Source: an uncultured Collinsella sp. (GTDB lineage Bacteria; Actinomycetota; Coriobacteriia; Coriobacteriales; Coriobacteriaceae). Taken from it: a stretch of DNA of 7,829 nucleotides. The stretch is from assembly GCA_902489855.1 (NCBI GenBank), contig CABUBS010000098.1, positions 1-7,829 of the forward strand. The letters run 5' to 3'. Both the position numbers and the translations under genes were made by a program. The notes under the pieces were generated by a model. That model worked only from the letters and a program-made list of their open reading frames with translations, was not told where the DNA came from and made no database searches. Shown here piece after piece: positions 1-7,450 of the stretch (its first letter is position 1; every line of letters begins with the position of its first letter).

Positions 1-31
1 AAGGAGTAGGTCGGAATTTAGCCCTGCCGGC

Positions 32-57
32 CGCCCGGGGCCTTTTGGCCCCGGGCG
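32..57. terminator. Strong hairpin after the adhesin stop codon
   Basis: A perfect 11-bp GC-only stem (32-42 with 47-57) and a four-base loop (AAAA in the minus transcript) lie 13 bases past the stop codon (70-72). No U-run follows on either strand, which is common for high-GC actinobacterial terminators. It can form in transcripts from both sides and might serve a convergent gene to the left. Confidence 0.7.
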
Positions 58-69
58 CTGCCAGCGTGC

Positions 70-255
70 CTAGCGCTTACGGATACCCCAGACCAGGGCT
101 CCGACGCCGGCCGTGGCGATGACAAATGCCATAAGCAGAGCGGCAGCCTGCTGGTCGCCGGTGGCGGGCAGGAAACCCTTGACCGTCTTAACGATGTTCG
201 TCACGGTCTTGGGCGTGCCGGGATCGGGCGTCGGCACGGGCGTCTCGGGCTTCTT
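70..255 (-). other. Cell-wall sorting signal: Pro-rich spacer, LPATG, membrane helix, basic tail
   Basis: Residues 2376-2392 are a Pro/Thr/Lys-rich spacer (KKPETPVPTPDPGTPKT) suited to crossing peptidoglycan. LPATG (2404-2408) is encoded at 157-171 and followed by Asp. A hydrophobic helix (about 2411-2431) and the tail RKR complete the signal. In known sortase substrates the enzyme cuts between Thr and Gly and links Thr to the wall precursor. The motif is the general class used by housekeeping sortases. No sortase gene lies in the window. Confidence 0.96.
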
Positions 256-3200
256 GTACGTGTTGTTGAACACGATACCCTCGACGCTCTTGTCGCCCTT
301 GGTAAAGGCAACGTTCGCCTTGAGGTTGCCCTCGCCGTCGTCGACCACGTTGACGGTCGCGGTAAAGACGGACTTGTCGTAGGTCATACCGGCCTCGTCG
401 CCCTTGACCTCGCTGATGGTGTAGACGTACGTACCGGGCTCGTCGTACTCGAACTTGTCGAAGTTGATCTTGCCGTCGGCATCGTTGGTAACCGTAGACT
501 CGATGTCCTCGCCAACGAGCTTAAAGCTAAACTCGTCCTTCTTGAGCTCGCGTCCCTCGAGCACCTTGATGGCGCCGATGGAAACCTGCGTGGGCATGGC
601 GTGATACTTGTTGGTAAAGCCAGCCGACTCGGTGGTTCCCTCGAGCTTGTGCGTCGCGGTCAGCGTGCCGTCGCCGTTGTCGGAGACGGTGGTCACGACG
701 GTGTAGGTCGTGCCGTCATAGGTGACGCCCTTGTACAGGCCGAGCGCGTTGGGGCAAGCCTCGCGCAGCGTGTACGTGTGCGTACCGGGCGCCTCGTAGC
801 GGATCGGGCTCAGCGTAACGTTACCGTTGGCGTCGTTGGTGCCACTAGCGACAGTCACGCCGTCCTCGAGCAGCTCAAACGTGAACTCGCCAGCTGCAAG
901 GTCGCGGCCGGTCAGACGCTTAACCGTCTTGACCTGATCGGTCACGGAAGAATCGGTAGGTGCCACGCCGTACGTGTTGGTGAACGTAAAGGCCGCACCG
1001 TCGCCGCCGTCGCGCTTGACGATCAGATGTCCGGCACCGTCATCGGTCACGGTGTAGGAAACCTTGCGCGTGGCGTTGGTGTCGTTGGTCACGCCAGGGG
1101 CGCTACCGGACTCGGCCACCGTGTAGGTAAAGGTGTGCGAGCGCGGGGCAGCGGGATCTGCGGGCTCGGACTCGTCGCTGGGCTCGTCGGCGTTGGCATC
1201 AGCGTCGGCGTCGGCCTCTTCAGCCTCTGCCTCGTCGGCCTCAGCCTCGTCAGCTTCGTCTGCCTCGGCCTTATCGGTCGCATCGTCCGTCACGCCCAGG
1301 GCGCGGTTGAGGTCCTCGAGCGTAAAGTGGATCTTGCCAAAGTCCACGTTGCCGGCCGCGTCGTTGGTTGCGGTCGTGCGCTCGGGCATCGGGGCACCCG
1401 CCTCGTCAGCGGTCACGGTAAAGGTAAACTTACCCGCGATGTCGGCCGGGGCCAGGCCCTCGGCTGCCTGGAGCTTCTTGGTGCCGATGAGTGCGGCATC
1501 CACGGCCTCGGCGCCGTAGACGTTTTCGAACAAGGGCTCGACGCCACCGTAGTCGACCGTTGCCGTCAGGGTACCGTCACCGTTGTCGACAACGATAACC
1601 TTAAAGCCAAAGCTCCACGTTGTAGCGGAAACGCCATTCGGCAGCCCGAATAAATCTTCGTAGGCCGTGTAGTTAATGGTCCAAGCGAGCTTACCGTCCT
1701 TGTCGGTACGATGGGCAAGCCCAGCCGCCTCAAGATTGGCAAGCATCTCGGTGTCGTAGTGCAGCGCATCAAAGCTCACATGCCCGCCGATATTAGGCTT
1801 GAGGTTTTCGTAGCCCACAAGCTCGCCCTGATAGGCAATGCCGAACCAGAACTCGCCGTCGGCCATCGGACGACCGGTCAGGGTCTTGGTGGCGACAACC
1901 TGAGCAGCGGTACCACCAGGCGTATTGGTCGTAGCGCTGTAGCTGTTGTGGAACGGAACCAGGGCACTCTCGACCTTGTTCTCACCGCTCTTGTGGACCG
2001 TCGTATGCGTACCCTCGGGACCGCCGGAGACGGTCGTCGTGGCGGTAAGCGTACCGGCACCGTCATCGGCGACGGCGATCGTCACGGTACGCACGGCGTC
2101 GTCGTAGGTGTAACCGGGCTTGCCATCATTCTTCTCGGCTACGGTGTACGTGAAGGTCTTGCCGGCGTCAGCCTGCGTAAACTTGACCTCATGGCCAGCC
2201 AGGATGTCGATCAGGCCGACCGTTGCCTCTGCCGTCGCAGGGGACTTGAAGTTGTTGGCTCCGGGCAGCAGGCCAAGCGCGTTGGCCGAGGCCTCGTCGG
2301 CAGGCGTCACGGTAAACGTGAACTGACCCTCGGTCATAGGACGTCCGGAGAGGCTCTTGCTGAGCTTGAGGCCGCCGGCCGCGGTGTAGTTAAGCTCAGT
2401 GCGGTACGTGTTGGTGAAGCGTCCGTTTTCCTTCTTGGTGACATTGGCGGTCAGCTTGCCCTCGCCGTCCTCAGTCACGGTCACTTCGGCGGTCGCGACA
2501 TGCCCGTCATACGCCATGCCGGCCGCGTTACCCGCGTTCTCGCGGATCTCGTACGTGTAGGTTCCGGCAGCCGTGTAGCGGATCTTGCCGAACTTGACGG
2601 CAGCGATGCCATCCTTCGCATCGTGCTTGTTCACGGTCACGGTTGCAGGATCGGGCAGCGGGGTGCCCTCGGCGGCGGTGATGGTAAAGCTGAACTCGTC
2701 GGAGTCCGTCCAGTCGCGACCGTCGATAGCCTTACTCAGATCAAAGTCGAGCTCTGCGTCGAGCGGGGTCACGCTGTAGGTGTTCTTGAAGGTCGCAGCC
2801 GTGGCGTCCTTCAGGACATGCTCAGCCTTGAGCGTGCCATCGCCCTTGTCGGTAATGGTGGTCTCGATGGTGTACTTGGCGTCGCCGTACGTGATGCCCT
2901 TGCTGGTGGTTCCGCCGTTGACCTCGCGCAGCGTGTAGGTATGCTTGCCGGCCTCGGTATACTTCACGGCGTTCATCGTGATGTTGCCTTCGGCATTGTT
3001 GGTGCCGGTGGCGACGACCTTGGCGTCCTCGCCCTCGCCCTCGACGAGCTCGAAGGAGAACTCGCCGTCCTTGAGGTCGCGCCCGGTCAGGAACTTGGTC
3101 GCGGTGACCTGGTCGGTGACACTGAACTCGCCAGGATTCGGCTTGTAGCTGTTGTTGAACTTCGCCTCGTCGGCTCCATTCAGCTCATGCTTTACCACGA

Positions 3201-6200
3201 GCTCACCCTTGCCGTTGTCGGTGACGGTCGTCTCGATGGTGTAGGTCTTGCCGTCGTAGGTGATGCCGTTGCCGGCGTCGCCCGGGACCTCGCGCAGCGT
3301 GTAGGTGTGCTTGCCGGCAGCGGTGTACTCGATGGGGCTCATCGTGATCTTGCCGCGGGCGTCGTTCTTGCCGGTGGCGACGACATCGTTACCCTCGACG
3401 AGCTCGAAGGAGAACTCGCCTTCCTTGAGGTCGCGCCCGGTCAGGAACTTGGTCGCGGTGATCTGGTCGGTGACACTGGAGCTCTTGGGGGCCACCGTGT
3501 AGGTATTCTCGAAGATCGCCTCGTCGGCGTTCTGCAGCTTGTGCTCCACGCTAAGGGCGCCGTCGCCGTTGTCCTTGACGATGGTCACGATAGTGTACTC
3601 AGAGGTGCTGTAGGTAATGCCGTTTTCGGTGGCGCCGGCCTTGGTCTCGCGCAGCATGTAGGTGTGCTCGCCAGCCGCGGTGTAGGTGACGGAATCCATC
3701 ACGATCTTGCCGTCGGCATTGTTGGTGCCGGTGGCGACTACGTTATTGCCCTCGACGAGCTCAAAACGGAACTCGCCGGCCTTGAGGTCACGGCCGTCCA
3801 AGGACTTGATCGCGGTAATCTGGTCGGTGACGCTGGAGCTCTTGGAGCCAGGCTCGTAGGAGTTGGTAAACTTCGCCTCGTCGGCGCCCTTCAGCTTATG
3901 CTCTACGCCGAGCGTGCCGTCGCCGTTGTCCTTGACGACAGTCTCGATGGTGTAGGTCGCGGCATCGTAGGTGATACCACCGACGTTGCCCCTGACCTCG
4001 CGCAGCGTGTAGGTGTGCTTGCCGGGCTTGTCGTAAGTGATTTTGTCCATGACAACCGTGCCGTCAGCGGCGTTCTTGCCGGTGGCGACGACCTTGTCGC
4101 CCTCGACGAGCTCGAAGGAGAACTCGCCGGCGGCAAGCGCGCGCCCGGTCAGGAACTTGGTCGCCTTGACCTGGTCGGTGACGCTGGACTCAGTGGGGGT
4201 CAGATTGTAGGAATTCTTGAACTCGGCAGCCTTGGCATCCTTCAGGACATGCTCGGCCTTGAGCGTGCCGTCGCCCTCATCGGTGATGGTGGTCACGATG
4301 GTGTAAGTCTTGCCGTCGTAGGCGATGCCCTTGCTGGTGGTTCCGCCGTTGACTTCGCGCAGTGTGTAGGTATGCGTTCCGGCCTTGTCATACTTGACGG
4401 TGCCCATCGTGATGTTACCGCTGGCGTCGTTGGTGCCGGTGGCGACGACCTTGTCGCCCTCGACAAGCTCGAAGGAGAACTCGCCGGCGGCAAGCTTGCG
4501 CCCGGTCAGGGACTTGGTCGCGGTGATCTGGTCGGTGACGCTGGAGCTCTTGGGCGTCACGGTGTAGGAGTTCTTGAACTCAATCTTCTTGACGTCCTCG
4601 GCGCCCTTCAGCTTATGCGTGGCCACAAGCTGGCCCTTGCCATTGTCGGCGATGGTCGTCACGACGGTATAGACGGTTTTGTCATAGGCGATGCCGCCGG
4701 CATTGCCCTTGACCTCGCGCAGCGTATAGATGTGCTGACCGATCTCGGTGTACTTGATGGCGCTGAACGCAACGTTGCCGTTGGCATCATTCTTAACGGT
4801 TTCGACAACCGACGCGTCCTCGCCCTCACCCTCAACGAGCTCAAAGGAGAACTCATTGTCCTGGAGCTTATGGCCGGTCAGGACCTTGGTAACTGTAATC
4901 TGATCGGTGACGCTCGACTCAGCGGGATTGGCGGTATAGGTGTTCTTGAACTCGACCTCGCCCGAGGTCTTCTTCACAGAAGCCTCGAGCTTTCCCTTTG
5001 CGTTGGGTGTCACCGTTACGGTGAACTCTGCAACGTTCTTGCTGTAGGCGATGCCGTCGACCGTGGTCCCGGCATGCTTCTCGCTAACCTTGTAGACATA
5101 CGTGCCCGGCTTGTCATAGGCAATCTCGCCAAAGCTAATGTCCGCATGGCCCTTGGTTGCAAACGCAGTCGTGGACCTGGGCATCGGGGCGTTGTCCTCG
5201 GACGTCAGGCCAAACTCAAACTTGTCCTCATCCGTCCAGTCGCGGCCCTCGAGCACCTTGGTCAGGCCAAAGTCGGCAGTTGTCAACGTTGTCGGCGTGG
5301 TATTGAGCGTAAAGCTAATCTTGCCGTTATTGCCCAGGTAGACATTGACCTTCGTCGCACCAGAAACAACCTTCGTGTTGTTCCACTGGGGATTGATCAC
5401 GTCGCGTGCGGTGTCCGTCGGGTTTCCGCCCACACGCTCCTTGGTGGTGTGAAGCTGGTTGATAAAGGCGAGGCGCGCGGTGCCAGCCTTAATCGACCAG
5501 TGATCGCCATCCTTTACCAAAGCACCTTCAAAGTTTTCGAGCTCGCTTCCCTTAACCGGGATCGAAACGGAATCATCGTACGGCGCGCCCGACGAGTTCT
5601 GCGCCATAAACTCATCTTTGTACCAATAGGTCTTAGAGCCCGAAGGCTTTTCCGTTGCGAGCTTGGTGCAAGCCGCGTCTGTGTAGACGGGCGTTAGCTT
5701 TTGGAAGTAGTAGTAGCTGTTCGTAGCAGCAGGCTCAAAGCTTGCGACCGTATCGCCCGCATCGTCGCCGGTCCACTTGTTGGCGCAGAAGCTAACGGTA
5801 TTGGAATCGGCGTCCTTGTGCTCATTGATGTAATCCTGCAGTCCCGGTACGTTATTGGGAGTAAACAGGTTTTTGCGTGCAATAGCCTTTACGCTCGATG
5901 CATACGCAACGCGGATAGGCGAGATGGCATCCGTGGAGTCAACCACAAACGTGCCCGCAGACTCGTCAACGGTAAAACGGCGCAGCGGAATGAGCGATGC
6001 GGGGACCTTGACCGTCACGATGTCGCCGCGCTGCGGATTGTTCTCGTCCGCGCAATCAACCGTAATTACGAGATGGGCGAGCTCGCCATCAAACGTATAG
6101 GTATCGATATTGCCATCGGTCGACTTGGTGGCGGCCCCATAGGTCTTGCCGTTGTACTCGGCACCGGTAAAGCTATCGACCTGCATAAAGGCGCCCAGCT

Positions 6201-7380
6201 CGTCCTCGAATGTGATGTAGCCGGAACCGTTGGGATTGTTGCCCTCGACCTTGGTCGGGAAACCCTTGCCCGACGTAATGGCACTCGAGATGTCCTTAAA
6301 GACCTGATCAAGCTCGGCGGCGTTGGTCGCCGACTTGTAGTAGCTAGCACCGGCAACGGGGTTGCCGAAATTGACATTCCACTTCTCAGTTCCAAAAAAG
6401 CCATGGCTTACGGACGATGTGGCATCCGGATAGTTACTCGACACGGCATGCATGAATTTATTCTCGTTGCTCGTGCGGCTGCTTGTTGGATCGTCGCCCG
6501 GCTTCGCACCGTTGAAGATACCGATGGTATAAATGGTCGCCCCGCCACTCTTTATGGTCTTGGCGATATTGATGGCATCCTTAGCAACCTCGGCCTCAAA
6601 ACCATTAGAACTCGTAGGAGAGCCATCGGTGAAGAACACAACGATCTTCTGGGCGTCTTCACGACCAGCAATGCCCTTGGCCAGGTCCATGCCATAGTCG
6701 GCACGAGTAGAGCCAGCAGGCTCGATTAAATTAACCGTGTTCTTGAGGCTCTTTGCGCCCCCATCCTTGCAGACCGTGAGGCCCAACATGGTCTGGGAGT
6801 AGTTGTAGGTGTTGCCGTCGTCGCGATAGGTATCATTACCAACCTTATCGCTCTTCTTGCCCGCAAACTTTACGATGGCAACCTGGTGCTGCTTGCTCGC
6901 GTCCTTAACGTTCTTGTTTTGCTCGGCAATGGTGTCGATAAAGTGGTTGGCAGCATTCTTGAGCGCAACGATACGCTTAGGGGACCCTTTACCACCCATA
7001 GGATCATCCATTGAGCCAGAGGCATCGAGCACCATCACGATGTCGAGCGGCTTGGAAACCAGCGACGTCGTATCGGATGTCGAAGACATCGCCGAAAGCG
7101 TAGTCAAAAAGTCCGATTTCCCGTCATCGATTGCTTGGACCGTCTTATCCGTCCAAATTCGGCCGACGTTTTGCGTCGTGACCTTGCCGCCGTCATAGCC
7201 GCCCGCCCAGAACTTCCAATGGTTGCTGGTGTCGTGGTCGACTATCTTTGTCGCTTCCGGTCCGTCCATTCCTGTGCTGGACCTGGCGTTGGCCTCGGGC
7301 AGCATGGCAAATGCTGCAGCCGGCAATACCAGCACTACGGCCAGTATCACCGCCAAGAGACCCCTCGTGTACTTACTCAT
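70..7380 (-). CDS. Giant LPxTG-anchored VWA adhesin with thirteen Spy0128/FctA-like isopeptide modules
   Basis: A 2436-residue secreted surface protein, probably an adhesin. Seen in order: signal peptide (1-25), N-terminal segment (26-111), VWA domain (about 112-370), mixed beta region (371-700), thirteen modules (701-2375), Pro-rich spacer (2376-2403), LPATG (2404-2408), membrane helix (about 2411-2431) and an RKR tail. Each module opens with a T-K-x-L-x-G-R-like strand and closes with F-x-N-x-Y; most have a central Y-T-L-R-E-like strand. These supply the Lys, Asn and Glu of the internal isopeptide bond known from streptococcal Spy0128. Lys/Asn pairs: 708/813, 832/937, 956/1056, 1075/1173, 1192/1292, 1311/1410, 1429/1533, 1550/1657, 1675/1812, 1832/1953, 1968/2135, 2154/2257, 2272/2373. 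The start is supported by an AAGGGAG site five bases upstream and by the signal peptide that follows directly. The frame is intact. No sortase or pilin motif (YPK-like) is visible, so polymerisation is unlikely. The ligand is unknown. Confidence 0.96.
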   Translation of the reverse strand: MSKYTRGLLAVILAVVLVLPAAAFAMLPEANARSSTGMDGPEATKIVDHDTSNHWKFWAGGYDGGKVTTQNVGRIWTDKTVQAIDDGKSDFLTTLSAMSSTSDTTSLVSKPLDIVMVLDASGSMDDPMGGKGSPKRIVALKNAANHFIDTIAEQNKNVKDASKQHQVAIVKFAGKKSDKVGNDTYRDDGNTYNYSQTMLGLTVCKDGGAKSLKNTVNLIEPAGSTRADYGMDLAKGIAGREDAQKIVVFFTDGSPTSSNGFEAEVAKDAINIAKTIKSGGATIYTIGIFNGAKPGDDPTSSRTSNENKFMHAVSSNYPDATSSVSHGFFGTEKWNVNFGNPVAGASYYKSATNAAELDQVFKDISSAITSGKGFPTKVEGNNPNGSGYITFEDELGAFMQVDSFTGAEYNGKTYGAATKSTDGNIDTYTFDGELAHLVITVDCADENNPQRGDIVTVKVPASLIPLRRFTVDESAGTFVVDSTDAISPIRVAYASSVKAIARKNLFTPNNVPGLQDYINEHKDADSNTVSFCANKWTGDDAGDTVASFEPAATNSYYYFQKLTPVYTDAACTKLATEKPSGSKTYWYKDEFMAQNSSGAPYDDSVSIPVKGSELENFEGALVKDGDHWSIKAGTARLAFINQLHTTKERVGGNPTDTARDVINPQWNNTKVVSGATKVNVYLGNNGKISFTLNTTPTTLTTADFGLTKVLEGRDWTDEDKFEFGLTSEDNAPMPRSTTAFATKGHADISFGEIAYDKPGTYVYKVSEKHAGTTVDGIAYSKNVAEFTVTVTPNAKGKLEASVKKTSGEVEFKNTYTANPAESSVTDQITVTKVLTGHKLQDNEFSFELVEGEGEDASVVETVKNDANGNVAFSAIKYTEIGQHIYTLREVKGNAGGIAYDKTVYTVVTTIADNGKGQLVATHKLKGAEDVKKIEFKNSYTVTPKSSSVTDQITATKSLTGRKLAAGEFSFELVEGDKVVATGTNDASGNITMGTVKYDKAGTHTYTLREVNGGTTSKGIAYDGKTYTIVTTITDEGDGTLKAEHVLKDAKAAEFKNSYNLTPTESSVTDQVKATKFLTGRALAAGEFSFELVEGDKVVATGKNAADGTVVMDKITYDKPGKHTYTLREVRGNVGGITYDAATYTIETVVKDNGDGTLGVEHKLKGADEAKFTNSYEPGSKSSSVTDQITAIKSLDGRDLKAGEFRFELVEGNNVVATGTNNADGKIVMDSVTYTAAGEHTYMLRETKAGATENGITYSTSEYTIVTIVKDNGDGALSVEHKLQNADEAIFENTYTVAPKSSSVTDQITATKFLTGRDLKEGEFSFELVEGNDVVATGKNDARGKITMSPIEYTAAGKHTYTLREVPGDAGNGITYDGKTYTIETTVTDNGKGELVVKHELNGADEAKFNNSYKPNPGEFSVTDQVTATKFLTGRDLKDGEFSFELVEGEGEDAKVVATGTNNAEGNITMNAVKYTEAGKHTYTLREVNGGTTSKGITYGDAKYTIETTITDKGDGTLKAEHVLKDATAATFKNTYSVTPLDAELDFDLSKAIDGRDWTDSDEFSFTITAAEGTPLPDPATVTVNKHDAKDGIAAVKFGKIRYTAAGTYTYEIRENAGNAAGMAYDGHVATAEVTVTEDGEGKLTANVTKKENGRFTNTYRTELNYTAAGGLKLSKSLSGRPMTEGQFTFTVTPADEASANALGLLPGANNFKSPATAEATVGLIDILAGHEVKFTQADAGKTFTYTVAEKNDGKPGYTYDDAVRTVTIAVADDGAGTLTATTTVSGGPEGTHTTVHKSGENKVESALVPFHNSYSATTNTPGGTAAQVVATKTLTGRPMADGEFWFGIAYQGELVGYENLKPNIGGHVSFDALHYDTEMLANLEAAGLAHRTDKDGKLAWTINYTAYEDLFGLPNGVSATTWSFGFKVIVVDNGDGTLTATVDYGGVEPLFENVYGAEAVDAALIGTKKLQAAEGLAPADIAGKFTFTVTADEAGAPMPERTTATNDAAGNVDFGKIHFTLEDLNRALGVTDDATDKAEADEADEAEADEAEAEEADADADANADEPSDESEPADPAAPRSHTFTYTVAESGSAPGVTNDTNATRKVSYTVTDDGAGHLIVKRDGGDGAAFTFTNTYGVAPTDSSVTDQVKTVKRLTGRDLAAGEFTFELLEDGVTVASGTNDANGNVTLSPIRYEAPGTHTYTLREACPNALGLYKGVTYDGTTYTVVTTVSDNGDGTLTATHKLEGTTESAGFTNKYHAMPTQVSIGAIKVLEGRELKKDEFSFKLVGEDIESTVTNDADGKINFDKFEYDEPGTYVYTISEVKGDEAGMTYDKSVFTATVNVVDDGEGNLKANVAFTKGDKSVEGIVFNNTYKKPETPVPTPDPGTPKTVTNIVKTVKGFLPATGDQQAAALLMAFVIATAGVGALVWGIRKR
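1141..1290 (-). repeat. Acidic Ala/Asp/Glu low-complexity insertion in module 11
   Basis: Residues 2031-2080 interrupt module 11 between a strand ending near ALGV and the strand SHTFTYTVAE. Residues 2039-2072 hold 19 Asp or Glu among 34, the rest mostly Ala. On the DNA this is an imperfect run of GCC/GCT and GAC/GAG-type codons, seen on the plus strand as repeated cgtcggc and ctcggcc-like units, which is prone to slippage in multiples of three. The insertion should be a disordered, strongly negative loop projecting from the stalk. Possible roles are cation binding or a flexible spacer, neither of which can be shown here. Confidence 0.85.
3068..3478 (-). repeat. Near-identical 57-bp blocks in modules 6 and 7
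   Basis: The block at 3422-3478 (module 6) and the block at 3068-3124 (module 7) differ at one base of 57 by direct comparison. They encode the first strand of the module with the bond-forming Lys (Lys1311 and Lys1429) and the GRDLK turn. The spacing between the copies is 354 bases, about one module, so unequal crossing-over between them would delete or add exactly one module in frame. Confidence 0.85.
4077..4495 (-). repeat. Near-identical 62-bp blocks in modules 3 and 4
   Basis: The block at 4434-4495 (module 3) and the block at 4077-4138 (module 4) differ at one base of 62 by direct comparison. They encode the segment AAGEFSFELVEGDKVVATG. Outside this block the two modules differ much more, especially in their C-terminal halves. 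That fits recent duplication or gene conversion of a part-module, and such blocks are substrates for recombination that could change the length of the stalk. Confidence 0.85.
5281..6270 (-). other. Mixed beta region between VWA head and stalk (residues 371-700)
   Basis: About 330 residues without a repeat of their own. Visible traits are a beta-rich stretch around 428-470 (DGELAHLVITV, then DIVTVKVPASLIPL), an aromatic segment NSYYYFQKLTPVY (554-566), and a strand VNVYLGNNGKISF (678-690) leading into module 1. Three of the five cysteines of the protein (443, 532, 571) fall here, with a fourth (204) in the VWA domain. This kind of region commonly follows VWA in actinobacterial isopeptide pilin-like proteins, where VWA is often an insertion in a larger beta domain. 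I cannot name a family with certainty. Confidence 0.6.
6271..7047 (-). other. VWA domain with complete MIDAS motif (residues about 112-370)
   Basis: The strand LDIVMVLDASGSM carries the D-x-S-x-S motif (Asp119, Ser121, Ser123). The MIDAS Thr is Thr225 in PAGSTRADYG, and the second Asp is Asp252 in VVFFTDGSPT. All five metal-coordinating positions are present, so the domain should bind a divalent cation and could bind ligand through it, as in pilus tip adhesins and integrin I domains. The domain ends near ELDQVFKDISSAIT (356-369), a typical last VWA helix. Position at the extreme N-terminus puts it at the tip of the anchored protein. The ligand cannot be read from the sequence. Confidence 0.93.
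7306..7380 (-). other. Sec signal peptide coding segment
   Basis: Residues 1-25 have the usual three parts: a short basic start (MSKYTRG), a hydrophobic core rich in Leu, Val and Ala, and a small-residue cleavage region ending A-A-A-F-A. Cleavage after Ala25 is most likely. A second possible site (A-N-A before Arg33) lies seven residues on. This shows that the product is exported by the Sec pathway and agrees with the sorting signal at the other end. Confidence 0.92.
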
Positions 7381-7385
7381 CGCGT

Positions 7386-7392
7386 CTCCCTT
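7386..7392 (-). promoter_or_regulatory. Ribosome binding site of the adhesin gene
   Basis: Read on the minus strand this is AAGGGAG, followed by five bases (acgcg) and ATG at 7380. It is a good Shine-Dalgarno match at usable spacing and fixes the start just before the signal peptide. Confidence 0.85.
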
Positions 7393-7421
7393 CTCGCAGG
7401 CTCAGACCTTGCATCAGCCTA

Positions 7422-7450
7422 AAGTTACGGAATGAGACACAATTTGAGCA
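7422..7450 (-). promoter_or_regulatory. Possible weak promoter of the adhesin gene
   Basis: On the minus strand TAACTT (7422-7427) fits the actinobacterial -10 pattern TAnnnT. The hexamer 17 bases upstream, TGCTCA (7445-7450), matches the -35 consensus poorly. A weak -35 just downstream of an operator cluster would fit an activator-dependent promoter. This is a guess from position and a short match, not a demonstrated promoter. Confidence 0.25.

Larger units (their letters stand above)
256..5280 (-). repeat. Tandem array of thirteen isopeptide modules (stalk)
   Basis: Thirteen units of about 108-178 residues, minus-strand order with plus coordinates: 1, 4936-5280; 2, 4564-4908; 3, 4207-4536; 4, 3856-4179; 5, 3499-3828; 6, 3145-3471; 7, 2776-3120; 8, 2404-2751; 9, 1939-2379; 10, 1516-1908; 11, 970-1503; 12, 604-945; 13, 256-585. 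Modules 2-7 and 12 form one close subfamily joined by S-S-V-T-D-Q-like linkers. Modules 1, 8 and 13 are more distant but full-pattern. Modules 9-11 are longer and divergent. In Spy0128 each such module is an elongated beta sandwich locked by a Lys-Asn bond, so the array should be a stiff, protease-resistant rod. The rod shape is inferred from the family. Confidence 0.92.

Noticed and set aside
601..1653. A 350-codon open frame on the plus strand
   Set aside because: Shadow of modules 10-12 on the opposite strand; no domain, no credible ribosome site and composition that mirrors the real gene.
1711..5697. A 1328-codon open frame on the plus strand antisense to the stalk
   Set aside because: It lies opposite the repeat array, where strong codon bias and repetition keep the antisense frame free of stops. 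Its translation is low-complexity and repetitive with no recognisable domain, whereas the minus-strand frame has a full signal-peptide-to-LPxTG architecture.
6394..6399. A six-base A tract in the VWA coding region as a phase-variation site
   Set aside because: Too short to be a strong slippage tract, and the frame is intact. Nothing else suggests switching here.
70..7380. Backbone pilin of a sortase-polymerised pilus
   Set aside because: No YPK-like pilin lysine motif was found, the protein is far longer than known backbone pilins, and no class C sortase or partner pilin is in the window. Genes outside the window could change this.
5281..7380. Thioester adhesin domain in the head
   Set aside because: None of the four head cysteines sits in a recognisable thioester-domain Cys/Gln context, and VWA already accounts for a binding head.
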